This document shows, piece after piece, positions 1-8,423 of a DNA stretch of 12,102 nucleotides. The notes beneath the pieces were generated by a model. The model saw only the letters and a list, made by a program, of their open reading frames with translations, made no database searches and was not told where the DNA came from. The DNA is from Planctomycetia bacterium (lineage in GTDB: Bacteria; Planctomycetota; Planctomycetia; Gemmatales; Gemmataceae), in assembly GCA_022616395.1 (NCBI GenBank), contig JAKEEV010001398.1:1-12102 (forward strand). The letters are read 5' to 3'. The translations under genes were made by a program, and so were the position numbers. How positions within the stretch are numbered: the first letter of the stretch is position 1; each line of letters opens with the position of its first letter.

Positions 1-18
1 GACAAGAAGGACAAGTAG
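1..18 (+). CDS. Possible C-terminal tail of an upstream gene (partial)
   Basis: Frame 1 from the window edge reads Asp-Lys-Lys-Asp-Lys and then TAG. A short lysine-rich tail of this kind is a plausible protein C-terminus, and the sequence becomes intergenic in character soon after. The alternative is frame 3, which stays open from base 3 to a TAG at 156-158. That frame uses codons such as TTA, AGA and GTA, which are unlike the GC-rich genes nearby, and it would run through a good promoter. Neither reading can be confirmed without the sequence to the left. Confidence 0.25.
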   Translation, partial: DKKDK

Positions 19-63
19 GCGACACGGAGCGGGAGCACCGACGCGAAAGCGATGGCTTCCACC

Positions 64-92
64 TTGACAGCTTGCCGCACTGGGAATACTAT
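64..92 (+). promoter_or_regulatory. Sigma70-like promoter reading rightward
   Basis: TTGACA at 64-69 is a perfect -35 box. It is followed by a 17-nt spacer and TACTAT at 87-92 as the -10 box. The -10 box lies in a small inverted repeat, TACTA (87-91) and TAGTA (97-101). Transcription would start near 99-100, just before the hairpin at 104-125, and run toward the 3' end of the giant minus-strand gene. No convincing ORF follows, so a small RNA or a decayed gene is possible. The boxes are seen directly; their use is inferred. Confidence 0.5.
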
Positions 93-103
93 TCTTTAGT
101 ACA

Positions 104-125
104 CTTGTGGAATAGAGTCCACAAG
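104..125 (+). ncRNA. Hairpin just downstream of the promoter; candidate small RNA 5' end
   Basis: CTTGTGGA (104-111) and TCCACAAG (118-125) are perfect 8-bp inverted arms around a 6-nt loop. The hairpin would form the first ~25 nt of a transcript from the promoter at 64-92. No T-tract follows, so it is not a typical terminator. It could be a 5' stabilising hairpin of a small RNA, an operator, or chance. Only the inverted repeat itself is certain. Confidence 0.3.
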
Positions 126-169
126 AGTGGCGTTGGTGTGCAATTCGGAGACGGATAGTTAATGTACTA

Positions 170-219
170 ACGTTCAAATGAGAATAGGTTGTGTTAGGAG
201 TTTTCAAAATGCAACTCGC
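170..219. repeat. Diverged direct repeat, copy 1 (~50 bp)
   Basis: This stretch begins ACGTTCAA, contains ATAGGTTGT, and ends AAAATGCAACTCGC. It matches 263-313 over its full length with about ten mismatches and one inserted base. It lies left of the palindrome at 222-249, and copy 2 lies to its right. It is relatively AT-rich and non-coding. It looks like a dispersed intergenic repeat that duplicated locally. Confidence 0.6.
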
Positions 220-221
220 CG

Positions 222-249
222 AAGTAGGCTCGGCAAGCCGAGCCTACTT
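222..249. repeat. 28-bp palindrome between the direct repeats
   Basis: AAGTAGGCTCGGC (222-234) and GCCGAGCCTACTT (237-249) are perfect 13-bp arms around two bases. In RNA the last C-G pair would open to give a 4-nt loop. It is set between the two ~50-bp repeats and resembles a REP-like or mobile hairpin cassette. It may also terminate transcription from either side, although no T-run is present. Confidence 0.6.
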
Positions 250-262
250 GGAAGCACCTCTG

Positions 263-313
263 ACGTTCAAGCGACGATAGGTTGTACTACGCGTTTTCCA
301 AAATGCAACTCGC
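263..313. repeat. Diverged direct repeat, copy 2 (~51 bp)
   Basis: This is the second copy of the repeat at 170-219. It shares the ACGTTCAA start, the ATAGGTTGT core and the AAAATGCAACTCGC end, with one extra C in the run before AAAATG. The two copies bracket the palindrome with 43 bases between them. The divergence indicates that the duplication is not recent. Confidence 0.6.
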
Positions 314-357
314 GCGGAATCGCTCACTCGGAGTCAGGAGGCCACTTTTCCATTTGA

Positions 358-389
358 CCTCTGGCCCTCTGACCCTCTGGCTGTCTGAC
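358..389. repeat. Short tandem repeat, four 8-bp units
   Basis: The units CCTCTGGC, CCTCTGAC, CCTCTGGC and TGTCTGAC follow each other without spacers. They lie just past the 3' end of the giant minus-strand gene. This is a simple non-coding tandem repeat. It makes any ORF read across this stretch (for example 282-587) unlikely to be real. Confidence 0.6.
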
Positions 390-412
390 TTCCCGACAGA
401 GCAACTCCCCAC

Positions 413-3400
413 TTATGGGCTTTCCTTCGCGTGCGTTCGGCGCTTTTCCAGGTACGCGAAGAGCGCCAGAACCGCGACTCCCAACACGATTCCCGATGCG
501 TACCACACCCACGTCTGTTCCAGGTTCACCGCGGCGTGCCAGATCATCGAGAAGATGTCGAGAAGCAAAAAACCAACTCCAAGATAAATGAAGGCGCGCA
601 CTCGCAAGAGGATTCCCAGCAGCACACCAAGCACACACAGAACCGCCAGCACCACCGGTAACCACACCGATTGCCCAACGCCCGCGAGGAACATGTCCGC
701 GGCCGATGCGACGTAGATCATGCTGATCCCGGCGTAACGCATCGCGTTGGAAACTTCCGGCGTCAGTCGGCGACGGTTGACGTGTTCGGACACCAGCACG
801 ATGAGAGCCAGCGGAATCACCCACGCTTGCGGATGCACCGCGAAGGGCACTTCGTGATGTGTCAGCAGCGACCAGAGAGCCGCGTTCGTTGCCAGAGCTG
901 CCAGTAGCGCCCAACCGAACGACTTTCTCGATAAAGCGACTAACCCATACACGCCACCAGCAAGTACCCACAACCAGGCGTAAGTGTCGAAGTGCTGAGG
1001 GAGTCGTTCGAGATAACCGAGCAGCGGCCCCAAGCCGGGCGCTTGCTCGCGCGCGAACTCACTGACGAACACGGGCGGCTTTATCCAGAACGCGAGTAGC
1101 GGCACAAGCGGCAAGAGCACACCAGTCCGGCGAAGCGGAATCGCCAGCACGGGAATCTTCCGCCGTCGTTCAAAGAACTCCGCCAGCCCGATGCCGATGT
1201 ACGCCAGAGCCATCACGATGAACGTCCAGAGCTTCGCCAGTTCCTTGCGGCACAGTTCCGGCACGTTGTACCGAACTTGCAGGAAGAATAACACGATCAG
1301 CACTTCCGCGGTGTAGACGTAGATCGTGCGCCGCGTGGGACGCAACTCGAACGGGTCGTGTTCTTCCTTCAGCGCGAAGCGTAGCGCGAGCACAATCAGT
1401 CCGCCGATCCCGGCGAGCATCGTGAGCGCTTCGAGTCGGCTGAGCGGCGTTCGGCGCACTTCCGGATTCGGATCATAGACCGGCACTTGTTGAAGCAAGT
1501 TCACGCACAGCACAACGAACGCGCTGACCGCGGCCCACCCCACCACTCCGCGCATCGGCACACGCCAATTCTCGCTCAGGCGCAGCGCGGTTGCGCTTCC
1601 GACAAGCGCCGTGAATGCCAGAGCGACAAACAGCCAGCCGTTTCGGTGCAACCACGCGTGGCGGTCGGCCGGCTCCGGCCCTGACCACGCAAGAGCGACA
1701 AACGTGAACACACCCAACATCAACGTGACGCTGCGCAAAGTTCCGCGCAGAGCTTCCGGCATCGACTGAAGCATCACGGCGGCCGAAAGTGCCAATAGCG
1801 CGATCCCTGCGGGGTTCGCGAATCGCTCCCAAAGCTCGGGGGCAATTAAACCCATGCGCAGACCAAGCACAATCACCCCGAAGGCAACCAGACCCTGCGC
1901 ACCGAAGAGCCACGCGAACTGGCCTCCTCGTTCGGGCATTCGGAATATCGGTTTGGTCGAGCGTGAAACAACCAGAGCCAGAGCCGATACACCCAGCACA
2001 TACGCGGCCAGAGCCACGGACGCAATCGACGCGTTCCACACAGGCTTGAGAGTGATTTCCGCCACGCAGAGCAGCACCGCGAGAACACCCGTGGTGTAAA
2101 GTCCCGGTCGAGCGAGGTGTGTCGCGCGGTCCCACAATCCCCCCGCGAACGCCAGCGCGACTGCCGCAGTCGCGCTCCACATCAGCGCGCTTGAATCGGG
2201 ATGTTCGCCCGCGAGTATCGGCGGGATCAGTCCGATCGCGAGCAGGCCGAATGCAGGAATGCATCCCATCTCGGCAAATTGCAACCAAGCATCTTCCCCG
2301 CGCGCGTCTTGCCAGAGGCGAACCAGAACCCAGCACGCGGTCGCGGCCGAAAGGCCGATAGCGGTCGCCAGCGCGAAACCGGAAATGGTCTTTGGCCCCC
2401 ACGCAACCCAGACGATTATCGCCGAGAGCGTGACCATTGCACCGGACGCCAGCGCCAATCCCGGTGTGCGAATGCGCACCGCCAGACCACCAAAGAACAC
2501 CGCGGAGACGAGTAACAGCCCCGCGGAGAACCACGGCTTCCAGGGATCTTCCCAACCGGCTCGAAGCGCGCAGATCGCAAGCAATCCCGCGAACACCGCG
2601 ACTATCCACTGCACTGGAGCGCTTCGATACATCGCGGCGAAGAATGCGAAACCAACCGCCGCCCACGTGAGCGCGAGCGCGTGGAACGTCACCCACAAGT
2701 CGGGTTTGTCCCAAGCGCGTACACCCGCAGCGACCAACACACCCACAACCAACCCCACGAAGCAATACACAACCGGCTTCGCATCGGGCAACACTCGGCG
2801 TGGGTGCCACAATCCGGCCGTAACAACCGCCGCGAGTGTCACCCAACCAAACTGAGCGAGTTGGTCAAAAGCGTTCGGGAGAGTGGTGCCTGGGCTTGCC
2901 AAAAGCCGCATCGCGGGGATGAGACACAACAACCCCAACGCGACGAAGCCGATCAGCACCGGAACTGTCAGCCCCTGACCACCGGGCACTCGCCATTCAG
3001 ATGCAAGCCACAAGAGCGACCAGACGGCCGCAGCTCCGGAGAGAACAAGCACCAGTCGCACCTGTTCGCTTCCATCAAGCGGCTTCCCCGCGGTGATAAC
3101 AGCCAGTGCATAGCCCGCGGTGAGTGTCGCCATGAACACCAGCCCGCCGACGAGCGCGTAACTGGATGATCGTTCGCGTGCGGCCGTGGTTGACAGCCCC
3201 AGGATCACGAAGCAGAGCGGAATGAGGTTCGAGGCAATCGCGCCCATCTCGGCGAACACTGACTCCGCGCCCGGTCCGCTTGGCTTGATGCGGTTAAGTC
3301 CGATCTCGGCGACGGTTGCCGAAAGCAGCACCACCACCCCAGCCGCGACCGCGAAGAGCGCAAGCTGCCAGTTGCGAAGCGCGGGTGAAGGCTTCACCAC

Positions 3401-6400
3401 AAAGCCCAACGCTTCCGCTCCGCGAATCAGTGGCACGCGCAGAGCGATTGCGACTGAGCCGATCAGAAACGCGATGCCAAGTCCCCATCTCAGAGCGGAC
3501 GCCGTGGCGACATCCACGCCATGCGAACCGGCCCACACAACCGCCGCCGAAAGGAAGAGAAGAGCGAGGGCAATCGTGTGGGCGTCGGTATCGGTTTCCA
3601 ACTTTGATAGCCGCCACGAGAGCAGACCCGCGCCCGCGAGTAGCCCAAGAACAGCCCACACAGTCGCATCCCAGGCGTGCGACAGTTCCAGAGGCGGGAC
3701 AATTGGCGGAGGAAGGCCGACGGGCGTGAATTCCGCGCGGACACCGGGCACAACGGCAATCACGGCAAGCAGCAGGCAACCAAGCACCAACACACCGAGC
3801 ACGATGCGATCCACTGACACCGGGTTGTCACACCAGAGCGCGCGAGCGCCTGCTCGTGAATGAACCGCGCGGCGAGCAATCACCCACACCACCGCAAGGC
3901 TTCCGAGCGCAATTCCGAACGCATGCAAAGCTCGTGGATCGCCAAGCCAGACAGACGTGCTTGCCCACCAGGGTTGTTGTTCGATCCAGGCGAACGCGAC
4001 GAGAATCGCTGAGAGTGTGATTGCACCCTGGAACGCGGAGAACGCCCACTTCTCCTTCCACAAGAGCACAAACGCCAACCACACCGCGCCCAACCACACC
4101 GCCAGGCCAGCCGACACCAGAGCAAATCCAGATGCGGGGAAGAACAAGATCGGCACCACGGCCATCGACGAAAGCCGCGCGGACCACCTCAGCGGATAGT
4201 TGAAGTTCCAGGCAGGCGTTCCCCACAAGATCGCCATGACAGTCGCGAGCGTGGAATGTGTGAGCAGGGCCACAGCGAAGGCTTGGAGCGCGCGAGGATC
4301 GAATAACCAGAGCGAGGTTGTTGCCCACCACTCTTGTTGTTCGATCCAACCGAATGCCGCTAACAGCGCCGCGAGCGCGAACGCGCCCTGGAACCCCGGC
4401 AGCGAGTCTTCACTCCAGAGTAGCGCGAACGCCAACCACAGCACGCCCAACCACACAGCGAAGCCCGCCCACGCGAACGCAAGCCCGCTCGCGGGGAAAA
4501 ACAACAGAGGCACCGCCACCGCGGACGTCAACCACGCGCAGATTTTGAGCGGTTCGCCGAACACGCGGGCCTGTCGGCGGTAGGCAAGAGCCGCGAGTGT
4601 GGTGAGCGTGATGTGCGTGAGTATCGCGACTTCGATGGCGAGCCTATCTGACTTCCAGTCGAGTGTGTGAAGGCTCAGGTGAACCATCCCGAGCAGCGAT
4701 ACGCCCGATCCGAGGAACGTGAACGTCGGTTCGCCCGTCAGCCGAGTGAGTACGAACGCGGTGAACGCCAGCGTGAAGAGCGTTCCGGTGTGCCAGTTGC
4801 TTTCAAGTGTCCCCGATGTGACCGCGACCACCACAGCCAGCAGGCACGCGGCGAAGGTGGCATCGCGCAACGCGCGCCGGAGCAATGCGTGAGCCCGTAA
4901 GCGCACTCCGCGCATCGCGAGAGCGCCAAGCGCGAGGACGAATGCTTCAACAGCCAGAACGAAGCCTCCGAGAGCGGTTTGACCCGGTGCTTGCCACCAG
5001 AGTGCCCAGAGTGTCGCGGTCAGAATGAGGTACAGCCCCACGAGCGCGAGCGCTCGACGTTCCCAGCGGTAGTTGCTTATCAGAAGACCAAGCGCAACGA
5101 CCGCGTGAGCGCTGGCGGCAATCGCGGGCTGTTCAATCCCATGAAGCGAGACTTGGAACAGCCCGATCGCGGCTACGCCAACTCCCCCAAGCGCATAGCT
5201 CACAGACTGAAGCGAGCCGCGACGCGCGAGTAACTCCGAGAGCAAAGCCAACACAAGCGCGAAGCCGACCAGCACGGCACCGCTTTCGGCAGACGCGAGC
5301 TGTGTGCGTAACCAATCCTCAGCGCCAACTTCGGCGGGTTCGATCCAGTTCCCCACGATGCCGTGGAAACCCAGCACCGCGGCGAACGCAAGAAGTGGAA
5401 TCGCGCCGAACTGCACCCACGCAAGCCGTTCGCGAAACGAAATGCGCGTGAGGAACAATCCACCGGCCGCGGAAACCACCAGCACCGAGATCGGATCGGG
5501 CCACGACAGAGCCAGGCCGCCGGTCATCAGAGCGAATCCGGTCAGCGCAACGCCGGTTCCTGCTGTTCGCAATCCGGGTGCGTTCGCGACTCGTCGGAAA
5601 ACCAAGATGCCCGCTTCGACCACCGGCACACCGACGAGCGCGACCGGAATCGCAAGCCCATGCAACCGGGCGATGAGTTCGGTTGGCTCGCGAACAATGT
5701 AGAGTCCCCACGCTGCGAACAGAGCGAACGCGGATAGCCCGATGAACATCAGCAGCGCGCTTCCGCTTTTCTCGCTGATGGGGTCTTCGCGCTTGCCGGG
5801 GTGATACCATGACAGCCCGCCGAGTGTGGCTCCACACGCGACGATGAAGCACGCCAGCGGCACCCACGCGCTGACCGCGGCTGCGGGAAGGAGTTGACTT
5901 CCCGCTGCTCCAACAACCGCCAGCGACAGAAGCCAGCGCCGGTCGATGGGACCGGGAAGGTGCTCGGTGCCGATCAGGTCGCGTCCGGCTGTTCGGACAA
6001 TTCCGATGAACGCGACCAGCGCCGCGAGTTTGATCCCGATGTCGAGCGCATCTCCGCGTCCATGAGCAACGGGATCGGAGAGCAACAACATCGTCAGAGG
6101 AGTGAGCAGCATCGAAATGACGAGCATTCCGCGACTGGTGTTCGCGAGCTTCCAGCGGTGAAGCGTGTACTGCCCCGCTCCGAACAATCCAAGCGTGATG
6201 AGGAACGACAGACCGAAGGGGAAGTAACGAATCTCTTCGAGCTGCCGCCAGAGCGTCACAATGAGCGCGATCGAGCAGCCGACGATGAGTAACCCGCCGA
6301 CCAATTCGCCCCAGAAGATGTTGTGTTCTTCGAGGAACGTCGCGAGCTTGCGCCTCGGCAGAAGTGGCGGTGTGGGAGTGTGCGGCGGAGGCGGAGGCGG

Positions 6401-7108
6401 AAGCACCGGCGGTGATACCGGAATCAGTTGACGCGCGGGTGTTGGCGGTACGGAAGGCGCTTCGCTGACCGAAAGCGCAGTTGCCAGCGCGGGCGAGAAC
6501 AGAGGCGGCGGTTCACTTGAAGCTGGAACGACGGGCGCTGCTGGTTTCGGGAGCGGTTCGGGAACTCGCGCGGGAGTCGCGGGCTTTTCCAGATCGGCCA
6601 CCGGCAACGGTTCGGTTGGTTCAACGCGCGGCTCGGGGAGAAGTTCAACAGGTGCCAGCGCAACAGGCTCAGGCGCCACAGGAGCAGGCACTACAGGAGC
6701 AGGCGCAACGGGCGCGGCAATTGGTCGCTTGACCGGCTTGATCGCGGGTAGCCCTTGCAGACTTCGAGCGCGGGCATTGAGCTGGTTCAGCACATCCTCA
6801 GCGGTCTCACGATCAATCTGAGCGTGATCGAGTAGCGCGCGAACTTCGCGCTGGGCGACCCGAATGCAGTGAAGATCGCGTGCGAGTCGACTGTAGAGGT
6901 AGAGATCGCAGTGGGGGCACTGCATGTCGCGGTCGTCAAGCTCAGCATCACACGCGGGGCAGAAGCGGAATGTTCGGGTGGGTACGGAGACCGGACGTTC
7001 GACGGTGCCAAAGATGCCCTTGAAGATTGCAGCTCCCGCCACCCACAAGAGGTGACCGAACGTGGCGAAGATCACCACACCAACAACCAGCCCGCACACC
7101 CATTCCAT
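413..7108 (-). CDS. Giant polytopic membrane protein with N-terminal zinc ribbon
   Basis: The gene encodes 2231 aa from an ATG at 7108 and ends in TAA at 413-415. Residues ~3-29 form a first membrane helix. A CxxC-x10-CxxC zinc ribbon follows (C50, C53, C64, C67), then a short helical segment. A Pro/Ala/Val-rich linker spans ~121-253 and includes a run of six prolines. From ~265 to the end the protein is an almost unbroken series of hydrophobic helices, probably several dozen, closing with a basic tail. Residues ~822-942 and ~942-1063 are tandem copies of one module. I recognise no enzyme motif; function is unknown, and an envelope or sensing role is only a guess. The open frame extends to a TTG at 7183, but the ATG sits directly before the first membrane helix, so I prefer it. 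No ribosome binding site decides between them. Confidence 0.88.
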   Translation of the reverse strand: MEWVCGLVVGVVIFATFGHLLWVAGAAIFKGIFGTVERPVSVPTRTFRFCPACDAELDDRDMQCPHCDLYLYSRLARDLHCIRVAQREVRALLDHAQIDRETAEDVLNQLNARARSLQGLPAIKPVKRPIAAPVAPAPVVPAPVAPEPVALAPVELLPEPRVEPTEPLPVADLEKPATPARVPEPLPKPAAPVVPASSEPPPLFSPALATALSVSEAPSVPPTPARQLIPVSPPVLPPPPPPHTPTPPLLPRRKLATFLEEHNIFWGELVGGLLIVGCSIALIVTLWRQLEEIRYFPFGLSFLITLGLFGAGQYTLHRWKLANTSRGMLVISMLLTPLTMLLLSDPVAHGRGDALDIGIKLAALVAFIGIVRTAGRDLIGTEHLPGPIDRRWLLSLAVVGAAGSQLLPAAAVSAWVPLACFIVACGATLGGLSWYHPGKREDPISEKSGSALLMFIGLSAFALFAAWGLYIVREPTELIARLHGLAIPVALVGVPVVEAGILVFRRVANAPGLRTAGTGVALTGFALMTGGLALSWPDPISVLVVSAAGGLFLTRISFRERLAWVQFGAIPLLAFAAVLGFHGIVGNWIEPAEVGAEDWLRTQLASAESGAVLVGFALVLALLSELLARRGSLQSVSYALGGVGVAAIGLFQVSLHGIEQPAIAASAHAVVALGLLISNYRWERRALALVGLYLILTATLWALWWQAPGQTALGGFVLAVEAFVLALGALAMRGVRLRAHALLRRALRDATFAACLLAVVVAVTSGTLESNWHTGTLFTLAFTAFVLTRLTGEPTFTFLGSGVSLLGMVHLSLHTLDWKSDRLAIEVAILTHITLTTLAALAYRRQARVFGEPLKICAWLTSAVAVPLLFFPASGLAFAWAGFAVWLGVLWLAFALLWSEDSLPGFQGAFALAALLAAFGWIEQQEWWATTSLWLFDPRALQAFAVALLTHSTLATVMAILWGTPAWNFNYPLRWSARLSSMAVVPILFFPASGFALVSAGLAVWLGAVWLAFVLLWKEKWAFSAFQGAITLSAILVAFAWIEQQPWWASTSVWLGDPRALHAFGIALGSLAVVWVIARRAVHSRAGARALWCDNPVSVDRIVLGVLVLGCLLLAVIAVVPGVRAEFTPVGLPPPIVPPLELSHAWDATVWAVLGLLAGAGLLSWRLSKLETDTDAHTIALALLFLSAAVVWAGSHGVDVATASALRWGLGIAFLIGSVAIALRVPLIRGAEALGFVVKPSPALRNWQLALFAVAAGVVVLLSATVAEIGLNRIKPSGPGAESVFAEMGAIASNLIPLCFVILGLSTTAARERSSSYALVGGLVFMATLTAGYALAVITAGKPLDGSEQVRLVLVLSGAAAVWSLLWLASEWRVPGGQGLTVPVLIGFVALGLLCLIPAMRLLASPGTTLPNAFDQLAQFGWVTLAAVVTAGLWHPRRVLPDAKPVVYCFVGLVVGVLVAAGVRAWDKPDLWVTFHALALTWAAVGFAFFAAMYRSAPVQWIVAVFAGLLAICALRAGWEDPWKPWFSAGLLLVSAVFFGGLAVRIRTPGLALASGAMVTLSAIIVWVAWGPKTISGFALATAIGLSAATACWVLVRLWQDARGEDAWLQFAEMGCIPAFGLLAIGLIPPILAGEHPDSSALMWSATAAVALAFAGGLWDRATHLARPGLYTTGVLAVLLCVAEITLKPVWNASIASVALAAYVLGVSALALVVSRSTKPIFRMPERGGQFAWLFGAQGLVAFGVIVLGLRMGLIAPELWERFANPAGIALLALSAAVMLQSMPEALRGTLRSVTLMLGVFTFVALAWSGPEPADRHAWLHRNGWLFVALAFTALVGSATALRLSENWRVPMRGVVGWAAVSAFVVLCVNLLQQVPVYDPNPEVRRTPLSRLEALTMLAGIGGLIVLALRFALKEEHDPFELRPTRRTIYVYTAEVLIVLFFLQVRYNVPELCRKELAKLWTFIVMALAYIGIGLAEFFERRRKIPVLAIPLRRTGVLLPLVPLLAFWIKPPVFVSEFAREQAPGLGPLLGYLERLPQHFDTYAWLWVLAGGVYGLVALSRKSFGWALLAALATNAALWSLLTHHEVPFAVHPQAWVIPLALIVLVSEHVNRRRLTPEVSNAMRYAGISMIYVASAADMFLAGVGQSVWLPVVLAVLCVLGVLLGILLRVRAFIYLGVGFLLLDIFSMIWHAAVNLEQTWVWYASGIVLGVAVLALFAYLEKRRTHAKESP
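3922..4645 (-). repeat. Tandem duplicated ~120-aa module inside the giant membrane protein
   Basis: Two consecutive copies are visible in both DNA and protein. The DNA at 3961 and at 4321 begins with the same ten bases, and the nearby match TTGTTGTTCGATCCA recurs at the same 360-base offset. Each protein copy carries, in order, L-T-H-x-T-L, then FFPASG, then AVWLG with WLAF, then FQGA, then WIEQQ with WWA, then DPRAL. One codon is inserted before FQGA in the copy nearer the C-terminus. The boundaries given are approximate. The copies are diverged but readily aligned, so this is an old in-frame duplication of a pair or more of membrane helices. Confidence 0.75.
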
Positions 7109-7166
7109 GTGAAGGCCCCGCCGGTTCGGGTGGCTGGCGACTCGCGGTTCAACCAGAAGTGATTCG

Positions 7167-7304
7167 GTGTTTTGGCAACTCAAGACGCTGCTTCACAACA
7201 CCAAGCACAAGATTCTGGCTGACACTCAGCGACGTGCGACCACCGGGAAGTATCTGAAACGATACCAACGGGACAGCGATTATTCCCGGAGTCGCCGGGA
7301 ATGA
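7167..7304 (+). CDS. Possible small basic protein in the gap between two minus-strand genes
   Basis: A plus-strand frame is open from 7113 and has a GTG at 7167 that would give 45 aa ending at TGA 7302-7304. The predicted protein is basic and polar (…KHKILADTQRRATTGKYLKRYQ… region), which looks more protein-like than a random frame. Against it are a weak ribosome binding site, a GTG start, overlap with the hairpin at 7282-7302, and placement opposite two minus-strand genes. I do not recognise it. It could be a gene remnant or chance. Confidence 0.2.
   Translation: MFWQLKTLLHNTKHKILADTQRRATTGKYLKRYQRDSDYSRSRRE
7282..7302 (-). terminator. Hairpin 3' of the isomerase-like gene; weak terminator candidate
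   Basis: ATTCCCGG (7282-7289) and CCGGGAAT (7295-7302) form a perfect 8-bp stem with a 5-nt loop. It lies 13 bases past the stop codon of the minus-strand isomerase-like gene. No T-tract follows on that strand, so intrinsic termination is uncertain. It may instead stabilise the mRNA 3' end. The 207 bases between the two minus-strand genes suggest separate transcription. Confidence 0.35.
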
Positions 7305-7315
7305 GAGCTTTCGTG

Positions 7316-8284
7316 TTAAACATCACAGACCGCGACCGCTTGCTTTAACCCGGCGAGTGGATCGCGAGTGGGAATGAACTCCTGGCCGACGAAGCCGGTG
7401 TAGCCAATGTCCACAAGTTTCTTCATCACGGCGGGGTAATTGATCTCCTGCTTCTCGTCGAGTTCCCCGCGACCCGGTACGCCGGCCGTGTGAATGTGGC
7501 CGATCAACTCCTTGGTCTGTTCGAGGCGACGAATCAGATCGCCGTGCATCACCTGGACGTGGTAAATGTCGAAGAGCAACTTCACACGCACACTGCCAAC
7601 CTTCTTGATGATGCTCGCGACGAAGTCGATTTCATCGCCTTGATAACCTGGATGGCCCTTCATGGGATCGGAGTCGTCGCGTGTATTGAGGTGTTCGAGG
7701 CACACGGTCACGCCCTTCTTCTCGGCGTGGGCCGCGAGGCGCTTTAGCCCCTTGACGCAGTTGGCGAACGCATCGTCCGTGGCGATCGCGCCGGACTTCG
7801 GATCGTCAGGGTTGGTCCACTTGTAGCCGACGAAGGCAATCACGTTGGGGAACTTCGCCTCCGCGCAGAGGTCGATGTTCTTGCTGGTGCGTTCGATGAT
7901 TTCGTCGTGGAACTTGGGATTATTGAACCCGCGCATAAACGGCGCTCCGGGCATTCCATTGGGCGCGATGGCACAAACCAGTTCGTGCTTCTTGAGCAGC
8001 GCCCAGTCTTCCGGCGCGATGAGTTCGACCGACTTACACTCCAGTGACTTCGCGACCTCGCAGACTTTCTCCGCGCCCCACTTCTCTCCGCGTGCGTTGA
8101 AGCACCAGAACGCGACCGACTGCTTGACGCGTCCTTTGAGTTTGCCTTTCGGCTCCTCGCTATTGGGCTTGGGCTTTGGGTCATCACCGTCGGTCGCAGT
8201 TGCGCCGCTGAGTGATGGATGAGCGCTGACTGTGGCGACGGTAGCGGCGACCGCGCCTTTGAGGATTTGTCGGCGGCTGTGCAT
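7316..8284 (-). CDS. Tat-exported hydroxypyruvate isomerase-like TIM-barrel protein
   Basis: The 322-aa protein belongs to the sugar phosphate isomerase/epimerase (AP endonuclease family 2 type) TIM-barrel fold and is closest to hydroxypyruvate isomerase. Residues 3-10 are S-R-R-Q-I-L-K-G, a twin-arginine signal, followed by an Ala/Val-rich stretch and a charged linker, so export is predicted. Likely metal and catalytic residues are E197 (LEHLN), D239 and H242 (FDIYH), H263/H265 (GHIHTAG) and E302 (GQEF), spaced as expected for this fold. The ATG at 8284 has GGAG about seven bases upstream (complement of 8292-8295). Exported members are common in planctomycetes, where the substrate is usually unknown; true hydroxypyruvate isomerase activity is not proven here. 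The next gene downstream on this strand is the giant membrane protein, but no shared task is evident. Confidence 0.9.
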   Translation of the reverse strand: MHSRRQILKGAVAATVATVSAHPSLSGATATDGDDPKPKPNSEEPKGKLKGRVKQSVAFWCFNARGEKWGAEKVCEVAKSLECKSVELIAPEDWALLKKHELVCAIAPNGMPGAPFMRGFNNPKFHDEIIERTSKNIDLCAEAKFPNVIAFVGYKWTNPDDPKSGAIATDDAFANCVKGLKRLAAHAEKKGVTVCLEHLNTRDDSDPMKGHPGYQGDEIDFVASIIKKVGSVRVKLLFDIYHVQVMHGDLIRRLEQTKELIGHIHTAGVPGRGELDEKQEINYPAVMKKLVDIGYTGFVGQEFIPTRDPLAGLKQAVAVCDV

Positions 8285-8423
8285 GGCGGGACTCCGATTG
8301 CGGTGTCGGGGAAGTGTCGTTCGCGAGTATACCGCGAGGGAGTCGTGGTGTCATGCATCAGCCGCAACGCGTTCGGCCGCAAGCCAAGGCGCGGAGAGGA
8401 ACGAAAACGGTCCCTGACTCCCC

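Noticed and set aside
282..587. 101-codon plus-strand frame at the left
   Set aside because: It runs through the direct repeat and the 8-bp tandem repeat and then antisense into the giant gene.
1473..2846. 457-codon minus-strand frame inside the giant gene
   Set aside because: It overlaps the giant gene in another frame. Its Arg/Gly/Cys-rich composition is the usual shadow of a GC-rich membrane protein gene.
7109..7183. TTG start at 7183 for the giant gene
   Set aside because: It adds 25 polar residues ahead of the first membrane helix, uses a rare start and has no clear ribosome binding site. The ATG at 7108 sits directly before the helix.
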